This document shows, in pieces, positions 44,945 to 56,996 of a DNA stretch of 64,000 nt (positions within the stretch are counted from its first letter, which is position 1; the number at the start of each line of letters is the position of its first letter). A program made the position numbers and the translations under genes. The notes under the pieces were generated by a model that was given only the letters and a program-made list of their open reading frames with translations, had not been told where the DNA came from and did no database searches. Origin of the DNA: Marsupella aquatica (taxonomy: Eukaryota; Marchantiophyta); assembly GCA_973895155.1 (NCBI GenBank), contig OZ316893.1, forward strand, positions 13,330,001-13,394,000. The letters run 5' to 3'.

Positions 44945-46085
44945 GTGTAGTGCAAGGCATCCTGTTCTGCCCTTTATTTTAAATGGAGTCTCCCTTATAT
45001 TTTAGATGGAGTTTGCACTTTCTCTGCATCATTTCTAAGCGCAAACAGGCCTGGAATCATTTCACCAAATGGCAACCTTACAAGAGAAAAGCCCTCAATA
45101 AGTGCATTTGTACTTTAATAAGAAAAGGTGGGCATTCAATCTGGACTTCAGGTTGAGTTGGCCCTCACTTCTGCTATGATTTTTAGTTTTCTTTTGGTGG
45201 CTGACTTTAGGTTTCCTTTTCACTTTCTCCTTTTGCCTTTGTCCCTCATTTCCTCCCTCATTTCTGGATGCCTCTGGTTTTTGAGTGGTTATTGGCTTTC
45301 ACTCCATTGTAGGCCTGGCCTGGTTACTCCCTGTTTTAAGAAATATGAAAAGAAAAGGTGGGCATTTAACAAGCCCATCGGATTACATTCTACTTGTACA
45401 TGCACACCCTTTCTTAGTAGAGTCAAAAATATACTTAAGAAGTTGGATGCTGAATTAAGGGTAGGGATGTACAACTTGTGTAATGAGAGTGCTAAAGAGT
45501 CACGAGACTGCTCAGTGAAGGAGGGGCCACTTATTGACAAGTGCAAAGTTTAGGAGGTTTTCACTTATCAAGGAATACAAAACCTTGTTTAGTCCACACC
45601 AGATCCATCTTCCGGGGATTGTGCACGTGAGAGAGAGTTAACTGTGCGACACCTCTCTTGTCCTCTCCAGTCGGCTTTCTCTAAGCGCACACTCTGTAAG
45701 CGCTTACCCTTGATTAGTGCAGGTCATCCTGTTCTTCCCCTTTTTTTTGCAGGATAAGGGCTTTTTCTAAGCGCAGACAGGGCTTAAATCATTTTGCTAA
45801 ATGACAACTTTATAAGTGCTTACCCTTGATAATTGCCACTATGCTCTTATTGGTAAATGCACAAAATCATGAAATTGCATTTACGGATAAATGCATGCCC
45901 ATTCTTAGTAGAGTATAGAATGCACTTAAGGAAGGTTGGCACAGAATTAGGGCAGGGATACTAGGACTAGGGTGACTACTCACTAAGGGAGGGGCTCTAA
46001 ATTTAACAAATTCAATTTAACAAATGCACTTCTTTAGGGGGGGTGCGCTTATCAAGGAATGCAACACCTGGTTTAGTGCATGCCA
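44945..46085. repeat. Two diverged copies of a ~500-bp segment
   Basis: Shared blocks occur in the same order in 44945-45600 and 45715-46085: CATCCTGTTCT, TTTCTAAGCGCA, AATCATTT...AAATG, ACTTAAG-AAG-TTGG, GAATTAGGG-AGGGAT and GGAATACAAAACCTGGTTTA-like. A 141-codon open frame at 45128-45553 lies in the first copy. It has no recognisable domain and I do not call it a gene. Confidence 0.55.
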
Positions 46086-46343
46086 GATTGTGTACACTTA
46101 GGGAGAGTTGACTATACTCTTCGTAGGCCGTCATTTTTTCACTGTCTTATTAGCGTGCATGGACGCACGTGTTTGTCATTCTTCGTTATTCTACACTAAC
46201 TTCAATCCGAATGTGATTCGGAGTTGTGCTCCACTTCTCTTGACGTCCACTCTTCGTCTCTTCGCTCTTTTCAGAGCAGTCTGGAGTCTAGATTACTCAT
46301 CAGTCCAGTCGATCACATGATTCTTTTGTGCGAAAACGTCGAA

Positions 46344-46370
46344 AAGGAAGGAAGGAAGGAAGGAAGGAAG
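46344..46370. repeat. (GGAA)n microsatellite
   Basis: Six to seven GGAA units in a row. Confidence 0.95.
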
Positions 46371-46549
46371 TTCACAACTCTCGTTCATCCATCGCGCTGC
46401 CTCCCGGTAAGCTTCGCCAGACGCCAGGGCTCAACATAAAACAGGCGATGCTGCATTCCGGCCACATGAGACGCATCTACGCCACACATCTGAACCCTAA
46501 ACCCTACTTATTACTGATAATGCGCGCTGGAATATGATTTTGTCTGCCC

Positions 46550-46925
46550 CGCGGGCAGCGCTTGGTTAATTATTAGTGATCGGGCAGCCGGCAGCGGTCC
46601 AATTCTGACAAACTTTGCCGATCCCGGGCAGTCGATGGAATGAATTGCTTGCCCGTTGGGGCAGCGCTCGAGTTTGGAAAGACGATGCCGAGCCCGGGCA
46701 GCGGGGATGGAATGATGGCTTAGTGGTGTGTATTAGTGGTCGGGCACCGCTTATCTAGTTTTATATGCTTGATTACTGATCGGGCACCGCTAATCTAATT
46801 TTAGACGCTTCATTAGTGATCGGGCAGCGGTCCAATTCTGATAGAGTTTGCCGAGCCCGGGCAGTCGATGGAATGATTTGCTTCCCCGGCGCTAATCGAA
46901 CTTAGTGGCCAGAATCGGGCAGCTT
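46550..46925. repeat. Degenerate GATCGGGCA-containing repeats
   Basis: ATTAGTGATCGGGCA, GCGGTCCAATTCTGA, TTTGCCGA-CCCGGGCAG and GTCGATGGAATGA blocks each recur two to four times. The region is G+C-rich and lies upstream of the F-box gene. Confidence 0.6.
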
Positions 46926-47248
46926 TCAATTGAACTTACACTATTATTAGCACCGAACAAGAAACAAAAAAAACCACATTGGCGCAGGCGCAGGCGCAAT
47001 GATTCTCACTGATAATATGAATGCACTTTCGATGAGATCGAGCTCCATAGTATCGTGATTGCTGTGATGGAATGGATTCAGAATTGTATTTCCGTGGTCG
47101 CTGGTGCTGTGGAAAGTGCGTGCGTCGTGAGTTGGTGACACCATTGTGTGCCGTGTGAGAGAGTTAGCGAGATCGACTCCCGATCGACAGGATGGTGCCC
47201 ATAACACGACTATAGCGGCAACGAGATCATCGACGATTGCAACAAACA

Positions 47249-47252
<4 letters not shown>

Positions 47253-47289
<37 letters not shown>
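47253..47289. repeat. (CT)n microsatellite
   Basis: About 18 CT units, 0.83 kb upstream of the F-box start codon. CT/GA tracts are frequent near plant transcription starts, so a promoter or 5'-leader role is possible but unproven. Confidence 0.9.
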
Positions 47290-47292
<3 letters not shown>

Positions 47293-47489
47293 CCGGTTTT
47301 GTGGATCCAGCTCTCATCCACAGGTGGTCTGGATCTGCTTTGCGTGAAGAAGCTGATTCGGTGATGGACGACGAAGTTCGTTGTTAAGTGCTCAAGTGCG
47401 TTGACTACAGTGTATACCGATTTGAGCACGCGGAGGAGAAGGGAGGCAGTTGGCCTGTGCCGTGGAGCACAGCTGCAGGTTTCTGTTCC

Positions 47490-48030
47490 AGTATTTACCT
47501 TGAAAGCAGCATTCGAGCCTCGGCAATGGGCACCATCAATCCAGTATCCTCTGGAACGACTTGAAGAATACTTGTAGACTTCTTTTCCATCCAGTTGCTG
47601 TCAATTTCCACCTCCTTTCCGGCACCCCTGTATTCACGTTGAAAGCAGCACTCGAGCGTGGGCACTTGGCATCATCTATCCAGTTTTTCCTGGAATGACT
47701 TGAAGAATACATGTACACTTCTGTTCCATCTGGTTGGTGCCAATTTCCACCTGCATTGCAGGCTCTCCAGTAATCACTTTGCAATCGCCAGTCGAACGTG
47801 GCCAATGGGTATCAGCAATCCAGTTTTCTCTGGAATGACTTGAAGAATGCTTGTAGACGGTTGCATCTAGTCGCTGCCACTCCAGTATTCACGTTGAAAG
47901 CAACACTCGAGCGTGGGCAATGGGCATCAGCAATCCAGCTTTCTCTGGAATGACTTGAAGAATGCTGGGAGACTTCTGTTCCATCTAGGTGCTCCCAATT
48001 TCCACCTCTCGTTGAGGCAACTCTGATTTC
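47490..48030. repeat. Fourfold ~140-bp tandem repeat upstream of the F-box gene
   Basis: CTGGAA(T/C)GACTTGAAGAAT starts at 47551, 47690, 47830 and 47945, with spacings of 139, 140 and 115 bp. Other shared blocks are ACTTCTGTTCCATCTAG, CCAATTTCCACCT and TTCACGTTGAAAGCA. On the minus strand two units are open and read NWHQPDGTEV...SSSHSRKNWIDDA-CPRSSAAFNVNTG-like peptide (in pieces), while a third is frame-shifted. Confidence 0.85.
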
Positions 48031-48122
48031 CGCAGTCAGTCCTCCGATATGTCTTCTATGGAAATTTGAGAGATTTCCTGCAAGACCTTCAATAGCACTG
48101 TCCCATTGCGTTGAGCATATAT

Positions 48123-49412
48123 ATGGCCAACACAAGGTTCATGGATTCGTCGCCGGGCACGAGCTGCGTGGAAGTCCGGAAGAAGGCGAAGAAGGACAGA
48201 CTGGAGGAGACTCAGCAGCAACAACTGGTTGCGGATATTTGGGAGAGACTTCCCGAACACTTGATTGAGGAGGTCATCGCTAAGCTTCACTTCTCGAGCC
48301 TGTTTCGTTTCTCCTGTGCCTGCAAACGCTGGAGAGACTCAATTCTCTCCGGAAATCCCCATCTGGCGTTCGTCCACAGGGGTGTGCTTCTGGTCCTCAA
48401 TCCGAACAGAAATGCGTGGGAGTCGGTGCCTATATCGTTCCTTCCCGTGGACCGGCTCAGCTCATTGTCTCTCGTCGCCTCGGCTGGAGGGCTGTTGTGC
48501 TTTCGCCCCAAACCGTTCGACAAATTCGTCGTTTGTAATCCGCTCACTAGGAGTTGGAGAACAGTGCAAATACCTTGGGGACAGGCGGCCGCGGCACCTG
48601 AACGGCTCGATCCCCTCTACTCGACCACTGCGTTACGGAAATTTCACAGATTCAAGTCAATGCCAAAATTCTTTTTGGTAGGTATGATTCTGAATTCGGA
48701 CGAAACGCATTTCAAGATAATCGTAGCATCTGGTGTCACCCGTGCGCAAAGGGCAACGCTGGTTTATGACTCTTGTTCTGACTGCTGGGAGACAGTTGAT
48801 GGTGTTCCGGACGATGGTGGTTTGGCAGGGTCTGGTGGCTTCCACGACGCACAAACGATAGGATGTACAGGAAATTTGTACAGCACAATTAGGACCACCA
48901 ATGATGAATTGAGATTGGTAAAATTCGACGTGCAGCAGCGAACGTGGCACCCTATTGCGGTACCTGATACGTCGAACTTACCATGGAAGCTCCTAGAACA
49001 CAATGGGAAAATACTCCTGATATCAGGAAATCCTCGGAACCCCTCGAGCTTTGCATTCTATGAGCTCAAGGATGCAGGGATGACATCTTGGTCGCCGTTC
49101 AAATCTCTGCCTCTCATGAGATTATTTGAAGTCATGGGACATGGATTTGGAGTTTCCGAGGACCTGGAAGTTCTCGAGTGCTTGGGACAAGGAGATTCTC
49201 TGTTCTGTATAGGATCCAAGTCCTCGACCTCGCAAGTACCTGTTCGGAGTTTGGGTTCTTCTTCAAAACTTAGCTTCACTGTGGGCGTCCACAATTGCTC
49301 CTCGAATTCTGATATACTCACAGGTTGGGAGGAGCCGCAAATGGGTGGTTGTCAATTGTTTCCAAGGTCCTGGCAAATCTTTAGGCCAAGCCGGCTTTCA
49401 TGTGTTAGATAG
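48123..49412 (+). CDS. F-box protein (429 aa, intronless)
   Basis: Probable substrate-recognition subunit of an SCF (Skp1-Cullin-F-box) ubiquitin ligase. Start taken at ATG 48123; the frame is open slightly further 5' but has no earlier ATG. A basic N-terminus (RKKAKKDRLEE) and a QQQQ run precede the F-box at residues 39-80, which reads IWERLPEHLIEEVIAKL...SLFRFSCACKRWRDSIL with the Leu-Pro and Trp positions of the family. The remaining ~340 residues have kelch-like or F-box-associated features (LLCFRPKPFDKFVVCNPLTR, NAWESVPIS, VYDSCSDCWETV, FAFYELKDAGMTSW). The size is usual for plant F-box/kelch-type proteins. Target unknown. The stop TAG is at 49410-49412. Confidence 0.88.
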   Translation: MANTRFMDSSPGTSCVEVRKKAKKDRLEETQQQQLVADIWERLPEHLIEEVIAKLHFSSLFRFSCACKRWRDSILSGNPHLAFVHRGVLLVLNPNRNAWESVPISFLPVDRLSSLSLVASAGGLLCFRPKPFDKFVVCNPLTRSWRTVQIPWGQAAAAPERLDPLYSTTALRKFHRFKSMPKFFLVGMILNSDETHFKIIVASGVTRAQRATLVYDSCSDCWETVDGVPDDGGLAGSGGFHDAQTIGCTGNLYSTIRTTNDELRLVKFDVQQRTWHPIAVPDTSNLPWKLLEHNGKILLISGNPRNPSSFAFYELKDAGMTSWSPFKSLPLMRLFEVMGHGFGVSEDLEVLECLGQGDSLFCIGSKSSTSQVPVRSLGSSSKLSFTVGVHNCSSNSDILTGWEEPQMGGCQLFPRSWQIFRPSRLSCVR

Positions 49413-52400
49413 GGAGATGAAATCGGGCAGTGTTCAGTTCTCTGCATCAACCTATCCAACATGGTCGCTCTGATGCATTGATTTGAAAAAAAATGTCGGT
49501 CGAGGAGTTCAAAAGTGTTTCTCATTTCAAAATGACATGGGGAAGAACCAAATGCTTTGGAGGTAGGTTAATGATCTGAGCCTCAGTTAATTTTGGACAT
49601 TTGCTCTCGCATCATGTGGTTGAAGTTTCGTTTCTGAGCGATGCCAATGCGATGATGGTTTGAATGTTCCTTCAGGTTCGAGGTTTGAAGAAGAAATTGC
49701 ACCGTGTTTGCCGACCTTGGATAGGTATTTCTAGTCTCATTGAGTAGTGAATAATTTCTTTCACTGCGAATTCCCTACACTTTCTCTATCTCTGACTTCT
49801 TCCAGTCGAGAACAAAAGTTAACAATGTGAACATTGTCACACCAGCCCATCATTCGGGCCTATCAAGCTGAGGTCAGTGTCAAAGGTGGACATATTTCAG
49901 TCGGTCCGCCTCCAGGCCACCATCCCCTTCTAAATCCCACGCCCACGCCCGTTACATCGTGTCCAAGTTCCGCGTGTGATCCGAAGTAGTTAGCCGTGGA
50001 GATGTTCCCTCCCATCACAATTGTTGGTTTCCTCATTAGTCCAGCAACTGACTTAATGGTATCATCTCGGTAGCTGAATTGGGATAGCTTCCTCCCCACA
50101 TTGGCTGTATGGTGAGTCTTTCATGCCAAGTTTCCCTCTGTTGTATGTAAAGGCACTAGTTTGGTTAGTAGGCATTCTTGATGCGATGTTTTTCAATTCG
50201 TGATCCAATGAAGTGGTGATCTCACATGTAAGCTTCTCTTCGGCTGACTAATTCAATGTAGGTAAAGGTTGAAAGATTCCTCACACTATCATACAAGATC
50301 TGAGTTTAGGTTCTGATACTAAAAAATACCGCGTGTGATCCGAAATATTTGAAAGAGTTAGCCGTGAAGATGTTCCCTCCCATCACAGCTATGTTTTATC
50401 TCGTGTGCCAATTGTTTTGAAGTCAACAAAATCGAAGAAGAAGTGAAATCTGAATAGTATCTTGTCGTGTGCGCAAGAAGGCTCTACAATGAATGTATGA
50501 TCGTAGACAGACGGATTCTAGCACTCGACGACACCATGAGAGTGTCTTGGAAAGGAGCAGCAATAAGGCTGAGCCATTGCCTGGTAGTTTCTTCTGCTCT
50601 TCTAGGACCCATCTTTTGCGTGTGATCGATCCGTTCGAAGCTTCAAAAATCATACGAAATCACAATCCTCGATGCCTTCAGATCTTGGAATGTTAGAATC
50701 CTGTAAACCCTTCATCCGTGTGACGTGTGATAACGCTCGTTGTTCTCCTGTCTGAGCCTTCAGGGTACTCGAACCGACGAAGCCCCAATTGCACCATGGT
50801 TGTCGTGATTGGCCCGATTGCCTTGTTACTCCGTAGAAGTGAGGCACAACCAGTGAACATATGGCTGGTAAGTCTGACATGAATCTAGGCAATCTGGAAT
50901 ACTAACACCAAGATAGTCCCCTTAAGAGGTGAGAGGAAGGAGCAATTCTTGACCTAATCATTGCTAGTAGAGGTTTAACATCCGATATTGCTGTACAATG
51001 AAAGATTTCAGACTCCTGCTTGGTAGGAGCTCTCTGCTGTAATTCGAGACGAATCCTATTTATCTACTTGTCGTTAGATTTAGGTTTTGTGCAAAACGGC
51101 GAGGATTTGGCCACAGTGTTCTGTCGAGAACATTCTTTGTGGTCCAATTTCCACAGGATGGATGCCTGCTTTCCTGATTCATTCACTTTATTTAATCAGA
51201 TTTCACTTTCAATCCTTTTTATCGTCCCATGTCTTTGTGGGTTTTTCTGATTAGCCCGGATCAATGGCTACATACAGGGGCGATTCGGAATTACAAATCC
51301 TTTCACCGAATCTGGAGAAAACCACTCTTAATGTTCGAACATCGGGGAAAAATTCAATAGCCGTGAGTTTTCCAGTGGCTGGACAGGACTGCATGCATTC
51401 ATGACGATACTGGAAGTTGATTTTGATGATTATGACACGAGAGTTAGAGGAGCCGGACTCATTTTGATTTGACCTGAAGAAGCAGTCAAAATTCAGAGCC
51501 CCTGAGAAAAATTGATGAGCAAACAACCATTGTTGAGAATGATGTGCTGGAATTGTGCGAGTGATCGAATCATATCGGCTGCTCTAATATGATTGCACGA
51601 TATGTAAACGGCTTGAGGACCATCATTGTCCTTTTCACTCTTTGAGGCAGACCGTCGCGGTTCGACTGAACATTTGCTCCTGTGAAAACTTTTCTACTGC
51701 AAGAACTTGCTAGTTATCACAGTTATGTTGCATCAACCCCAACCTTTCACCTCGCCACTAATCTATTGCTATGGTGGCAGAAGTATAGCAGCACTACATC
51801 TAGTGTTATATCCAAGTTTATCTCGTTGCCCAAGACATCCTGAAGGACGAAGATTTGCCCTCCTGATAATATGTCCATCGAGCTCCCAAGTTGGAGAGGC
51901 CTTCCACTGCCACTGCGTCCACCCGGCTTGTCAACCTGTCTGAACACTTGAAAGGCTACCATAAGTACAGTCTACAGTAGCGGGGACCACCTAATGCATT
52001 GTTACCTACCGTCAAAAACTTGATCACAAGTGGACGCGCATTCTGACGGCATGTGCTCTGCAAACAATATTGCAGAACTTCTTCTAGTTCCAATCACGTC
52101 GAAATCATGGCAAATACCACTTTTTCCATGAGTCGTGCTCTCAAGTCACATTAACAGTGAGATTGTCCTCTAACCCTCAAGCAATGGGAGGATACTTTAC
52201 TTGCATGACGTACCATATTGCTTGTCAACGTGTACCAAATGAACGGAGACCTTCGAAATTCGTTTCAGAAATCCTTTTGGAAAGATTTAGACTAATCGTC
52301 ATCTCAAGGCCAGTCACTGAAACTGTAGGTCGGGACTGGCAGTAGGAATTGTTGAAGTGGAGCCCCACGGCTCGTATTCCTGTACTACTAGAGAAAACTG

Positions 52401-52744
52401 ACCCCATCACTCAACCTTACTATGAAATAATCACGAACTTAATCGAAAGCCCAGTGCAGGCCAATAGTCAATCCGCCCCCAAGGAGTGAGAAATAAATTC
52501 CTCCAATTTCCTTTAAAGAGTGTCGGTCGGAATGTAGGGGGGTCCTCCTCACTCATTGTCCAAGATGCACTCCTGCAAAATTTCTCCAGAGAGACCTCCT
52601 TGGCACCTGAACGAACATCCTGGTCGGCAATCAGGTTGGAAATATCTTGCAGAGTCTGGAAAGGACAATGTCGCCGTGCAAAGTCTTCACACGGCATGCG
52701 TGCAAATATGTCAATGGTTGTGGACGTTTGGAGCTTCAAACCTC
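49413..52744. other. Long stretch without a recognised gene
   Basis: Numerous short frames, none with a domain I know. A 102-codon minus-strand frame at 52431-52739 starts with ATG and has plausible composition but no family match. A ~55-bp segment (CGCGTGTGATCCGAA ... GATGTTCCCTCCCATCACA) occurs twice, near 49969 and 50329. The first part (to ~49800) probably holds the F-box 3' UTR. Confidence 0.4.
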
Positions 52745-55140
52745 GTCAGAGATGATATTTCAGCTACGAGAAAAGTCACCGGTTGCAAACCCTCATCCTG
52801 GGCAATGTCCGGAGACATTCAATATATATTCTCTGGGGTAAACGAGAAACAAAGCCTAAGGGTAATGAAAACTCAACTGATTATTTACGGATGATATTCA
52901 GCTCGGAGCAAAAACTCCACGAGATGCTAACCCTCGTCCTCGGCAATGTCCGGTGTCCAGAGGCATTGCGGAATACGTCCAATTCATTCATGGATCATAT
53001 TCAGCTACACAATATGTCAGCGAGATGATAACCCTCATCCTGGGCGATTCCCCGACAAGAAAAAGTTTATTCATTCATGGAATATTCAGCAGAAAAGCTC
53101 AACGAGATGCTAACCCTCATCCTGGGCAACGTCGATCACAGGCATTGAAGAAACAACCCAATTCGTTCATGTATGATATTCAGCAAAACTCAACGAGATG
53201 CTAACCCCCATCCTGGGCAATGTCCGGAGGCATCGAAGACTAGCTGCGATTTATTCATGGATAAACATTCAGCTTTAGAAAAACTCAATGAGATTTTAAT
53301 CCTCGTCCTGGGCAATGTCCAAGGCATTTAAGAAAAATCCAATTTGTTAATAAATGAGATTCAGCTATGGGCAAAAACTCAACGAGATACTAACCCTCGT
53401 CCTGGGCAGCGTCCGGAGGTATTGAAGAAAAATTATAATTCATTCATGGATAATATTCAGCTATAGAAAAACTCACCGAGATTCTAACCTTCATCCTGGG
53501 CAATGTCCGAGGCATTGAAGAAAAAATCCAAGTTATTAATGGATGAGATTCAGCTGTGGGCAAAACCTCAACGAGATGCTAACCCTCATCGTGGGGCAAT
53601 GTCCGGAAGCATTGAAGAAACATCCAATTCGTTCATGGATGAGATTCAGCTACAGAAAATCTCAACGAGATGCTTAACCCTCATCCTGGGCAATGTCCCT
53701 AGGCTTTGAGGAAAAAACGCAATTCGCTCATGGATGATATTCAGCTACGGGCAAAAACTCAACGAGATACAAACCCTGTCCGGATGTATTGAGGAAAAAA
53801 CCCAATTCGCTCATGGACGATATTCAGCTAGGGGCAAAAACTCAACGAGATGCAAATCCTCGTCCTGGGCAGTGTCCGGAGTCATTCAAGGAAAAACGCA
53901 AATTCACTCCTGTGAGATATTCTGGTAAAGGCATTAAAGGAAAAACCCAATTCGTTCATGGATGATATGCCAGTAGGGTCAAAATCGAGGTAAATTCAAC
54001 GTCATGCGAGCCCTCATCCTGGGCAATATTCGGAGGCATTTAAAAAAATAAACTCGATTCGTTCATGGATGATATTCAGCTACAGGAAAAAGACTCAACG
54101 AGATGCTAACCCCTCATCCTGGGGCAATGTCCGGAAGCATTGAAGAAAACGTCCAATTCGTTCATGGATGAGATTCAGGCACAGAAAATCTCAACGAGAT
54201 GCTTAACCCTCATCCTGGGCAATGTCCCTAGGCTTTGAACAAAAAACGCAATTCGCTCATGGATGATATTCAGCTAGTGGCAAAAACCCAACGAGATGCA
54301 AACCCTGTCCGGATGTATTGAAGGAAAAACCCAATTCGCTCATGGACGATATTCAGCTAGGGGCAAAAACTCAACGAGATGCAAATCCTCGTCCTGGGCA
54401 GTGTCCGGAGTCATTCAAGGAAAAACGCAAATTCACTCCTGTGAGATATTCTGGTAAAGGCATTGAAGCAAAAACCCAATTCGTTCATGGATGATATGCA
54501 GCTAGGGCAAAATCGAGGTTAAAATTCAACGACATGCGAGCCCTCATCCTGGGCAATATTCGGAGGCATTGAAGAAAATAAACTCGATTCGTTCATGGAT
54601 GATATTCAGCTACAGGGAAAAAAACTCAACGAGATGCTAACCCTCATGAGCAATGTCCGGAAGCGTTGAAGAAAACGTCCAATTCGTTCATGGATGAGAT
54701 TCAGCTACAGAAAATCTTAACGAGGTGCTTAACCCTCATCCTGGGCAATGTCCCTAGGCTTTGAACAAAAAAAGCAATTCGCTCATGGATGATATTCTGC
54801 TAGTGGCAAAACCTCAAGGAGATGCAAACCCTGTCCGGATGTATTGAAGAAAAAACCCACTTCGCTCATGGACGATATTCAGCTAGGGGCAAAAACTCAA
54901 CGAGATACAAATACTCGTCATGGGCAATGTCCGGAGGCATTGAAGGAAAAACCCAAATTCATTCATGCATGATATTCTGCTAAAGACATTGAAGAAAAAC
55001 CTAAATTCATTTGTGTATGATATTCTGCTAAAGGCGTGGAAGAAAAACCCAACTTCATTAATGTATGATATCCTGCTAGAGGCATATTGTAGCAAAAAGC
55101 CGAATTCATTCATGTATGATATTCTGCTAGAGGCAAAAAC
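52745..55140. repeat. Satellite array: degenerate ~96-bp units with ~527-bp higher-order repeat
   Basis: About two dozen units have a consensus of AACTCAACGAGATGCTAACC, CTCATCCTGGGCAATGTCCG, GAGGCATTGAAGAAAAA, CCAATTCGTTCATGGATGAT and ATTCAGCTACGGGCAAA. A higher-order unit of five to six monomers recurs: CCCTAGGCTTTGA at 53697, 54226 and 54752 (spacings 529 and 526), each preceded by a GGAAGC-TTGAAGAAA variant. Small indels break any long frame. Units at the right end (after 54950) share the GATATTCTGCTA variant. Confidence 0.9.
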
Positions 55141-56995
55141 TGGGCAGCATCCCAAGGCACTCGGGAGACATTTCTCTGGAAACGAGAAACAAGAAAGGAA
55201 CCGTAACGGTGACGAAACGAGAAAGCTTTGGGATTTGGAAAGCATGCACGACAGTACAGCACCGCAAGAGTTGAGGTGAGAATGAGAACTGATCATTGTT
55301 GTACCACTGTACTGTCTTGTGTTGGTCATGGTCTTGCCATCATGAAGGTCCGCCCCAAGCATGACTGAGACGCATTCAAGCTTAGATGACGGGGCTTTTA
55401 CTACAGGCAATCACAGCTGCCGTGCCATGAGCACGCCCATGATGCTTCTTCACCAATCCTTGGCACCAGCTTATCGAAGTACTAGATTATCTTCATCATG
55501 ACTGTGCATCGTTAAGCCCTCTCATGAGGGCATTGTCTGATACTTATATCCTTCAGGATTTTTCTCTTTTATGAAAGAGAATGCTGTGCAAGTCATTTGG
55601 AGATTTATTAGATTGACACTATTTTGCATCTCTGGATGAGGCATTTTGAGATTTATTAGGTTAAATCTCAATTAACTGATCAACATGGTGCCAATTTTCA
55701 ATTGATTGTCACGTCCTCAAATTACCCTCAACACCATCATCCAACCTTGGCCAAGGGCAACAGCCAACCTGGAGGGGGGCAGAGGAAAGTAAGAGATCCA
55801 ACCCAAAATTGAGGGTTGGAAAGGTTGTTGTGGTTAGGGTAGAGGAAATGGATCATCACTTGATCATGACTATTGTGTCACACCATTCCAGGTAGTATTG
55901 TAATGTATTGTACTAGCTAGATTCGTAGATTTAATATGTGTGTTATATGAGCCGATAAAGTTCTGTTAGGTTTGTGTGAGAGAGTAGTTCTCCGTTGTGA
56001 GACATCAAAAGGTTATCTTTCGATGTTGAGCCTTGGAGAGGGGAGCTCGTGTTATGGCTATGGTGGCTGAGAGCTTCTTCTGTGTAACGTGGATTCCTTG
56101 AGTGCAAGGCGCGTTAGCTTGACATATGTGTGTGATCGGATCGGACGGGATTGAGTGCGTATTGTTGGCGTCAATTGCTGTTTGAATTCCATTGAAAATT
56201 ATTGTTGGTTTTTGAACATGTGTGAACATGAATTCCACTTGTTCTCCATTCTCTTATGTATGTGTGATGTATTGTGCTTAGTTGTGGATGTATGTGACAA
56301 ACGATGTATGTTGTGTAACGATGTGTGTGCGCACAACAATTGGATTGTTTCAAGCAAATTATAGCTCCTTTGCTTAGCCAGCAGTGGGAAAATATGAGAA
56401 ACCAGTCATTAAAGTGAAAAGAGTAGTATTGTCATAAATCCAGGTTCTGAGATTTGTCCTCCAATTGTTCCTTGGCAAAAAATGTAAAATCAATTTGGGT
56501 TTATCTTCCAAGTGTGATGACATGAGGAAAAAAACCAGACATAGTAGGGGTAAAACACTTCAAGGATAATTGTGTATTAAGAGTTCATTTGTAGCCTCAT
56601 CTACCAACTCATCCATGTGCAATCTCATGTACCTCCAATGCACCACTTCATTTACAATGATTGATTTCACCTAGTCAAATCAGGTCTTGTTCTTGCTGAG
56701 ATATTGTACAGTGGGAGGGTTTTGGCTCCTATGCAAGAAAGATTTGTGACGGATGTCATCCTCTCCATAGCTAGATACTTTAGTGTCTTCACAACATGAG
56801 AGATGACAAAGAAATTCAAATTCAAAGAGTGTGGGAGCCAAAAGTGAGAAATCTAGCCGGATGAGCTGGGATCATTGGGTGATGTACATTTTCAAGAATT
56901 TCCAATCACTTTTGACTCACCTCACACATCTATAGTCACGATGAGCTTTAGTCACGATGAGCAATTTTATAATAAACTAGCCTGATGCCCATGCG
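55141..56995. other. Non-coding stretch
   Basis: No domains. The 55900-56170 part has a run of LTR-like text (GTGTAACGTGGATTCC, TGAGACATC...GATGTTGAGC), but no ends or target duplication could be set. Confidence 0.4.
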
Positions 56996-56996
56996 T

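Noticed and set aside
45128-45553. Membrane-protein gene (141-codon frame, hydrophobic N-terminal part)
   Set aside because: It sits in a duplicated non-coding segment, the related copy does not keep the frame, and hydrophobic runs arise easily from T-rich DNA.
52745-55140. CRISPR array or repeat-protein gene
   Set aside because: Repeats are degenerate, contiguous and ~96 bp long without unique spacers; the context is a plant genome. Indels break any long reading frame on both strands.
54883-55410. 175-codon minus-strand gene
   Set aside because: Most of it is the antisense reading of satellite units (repeated SRISYMNEFGFF-type peptide).
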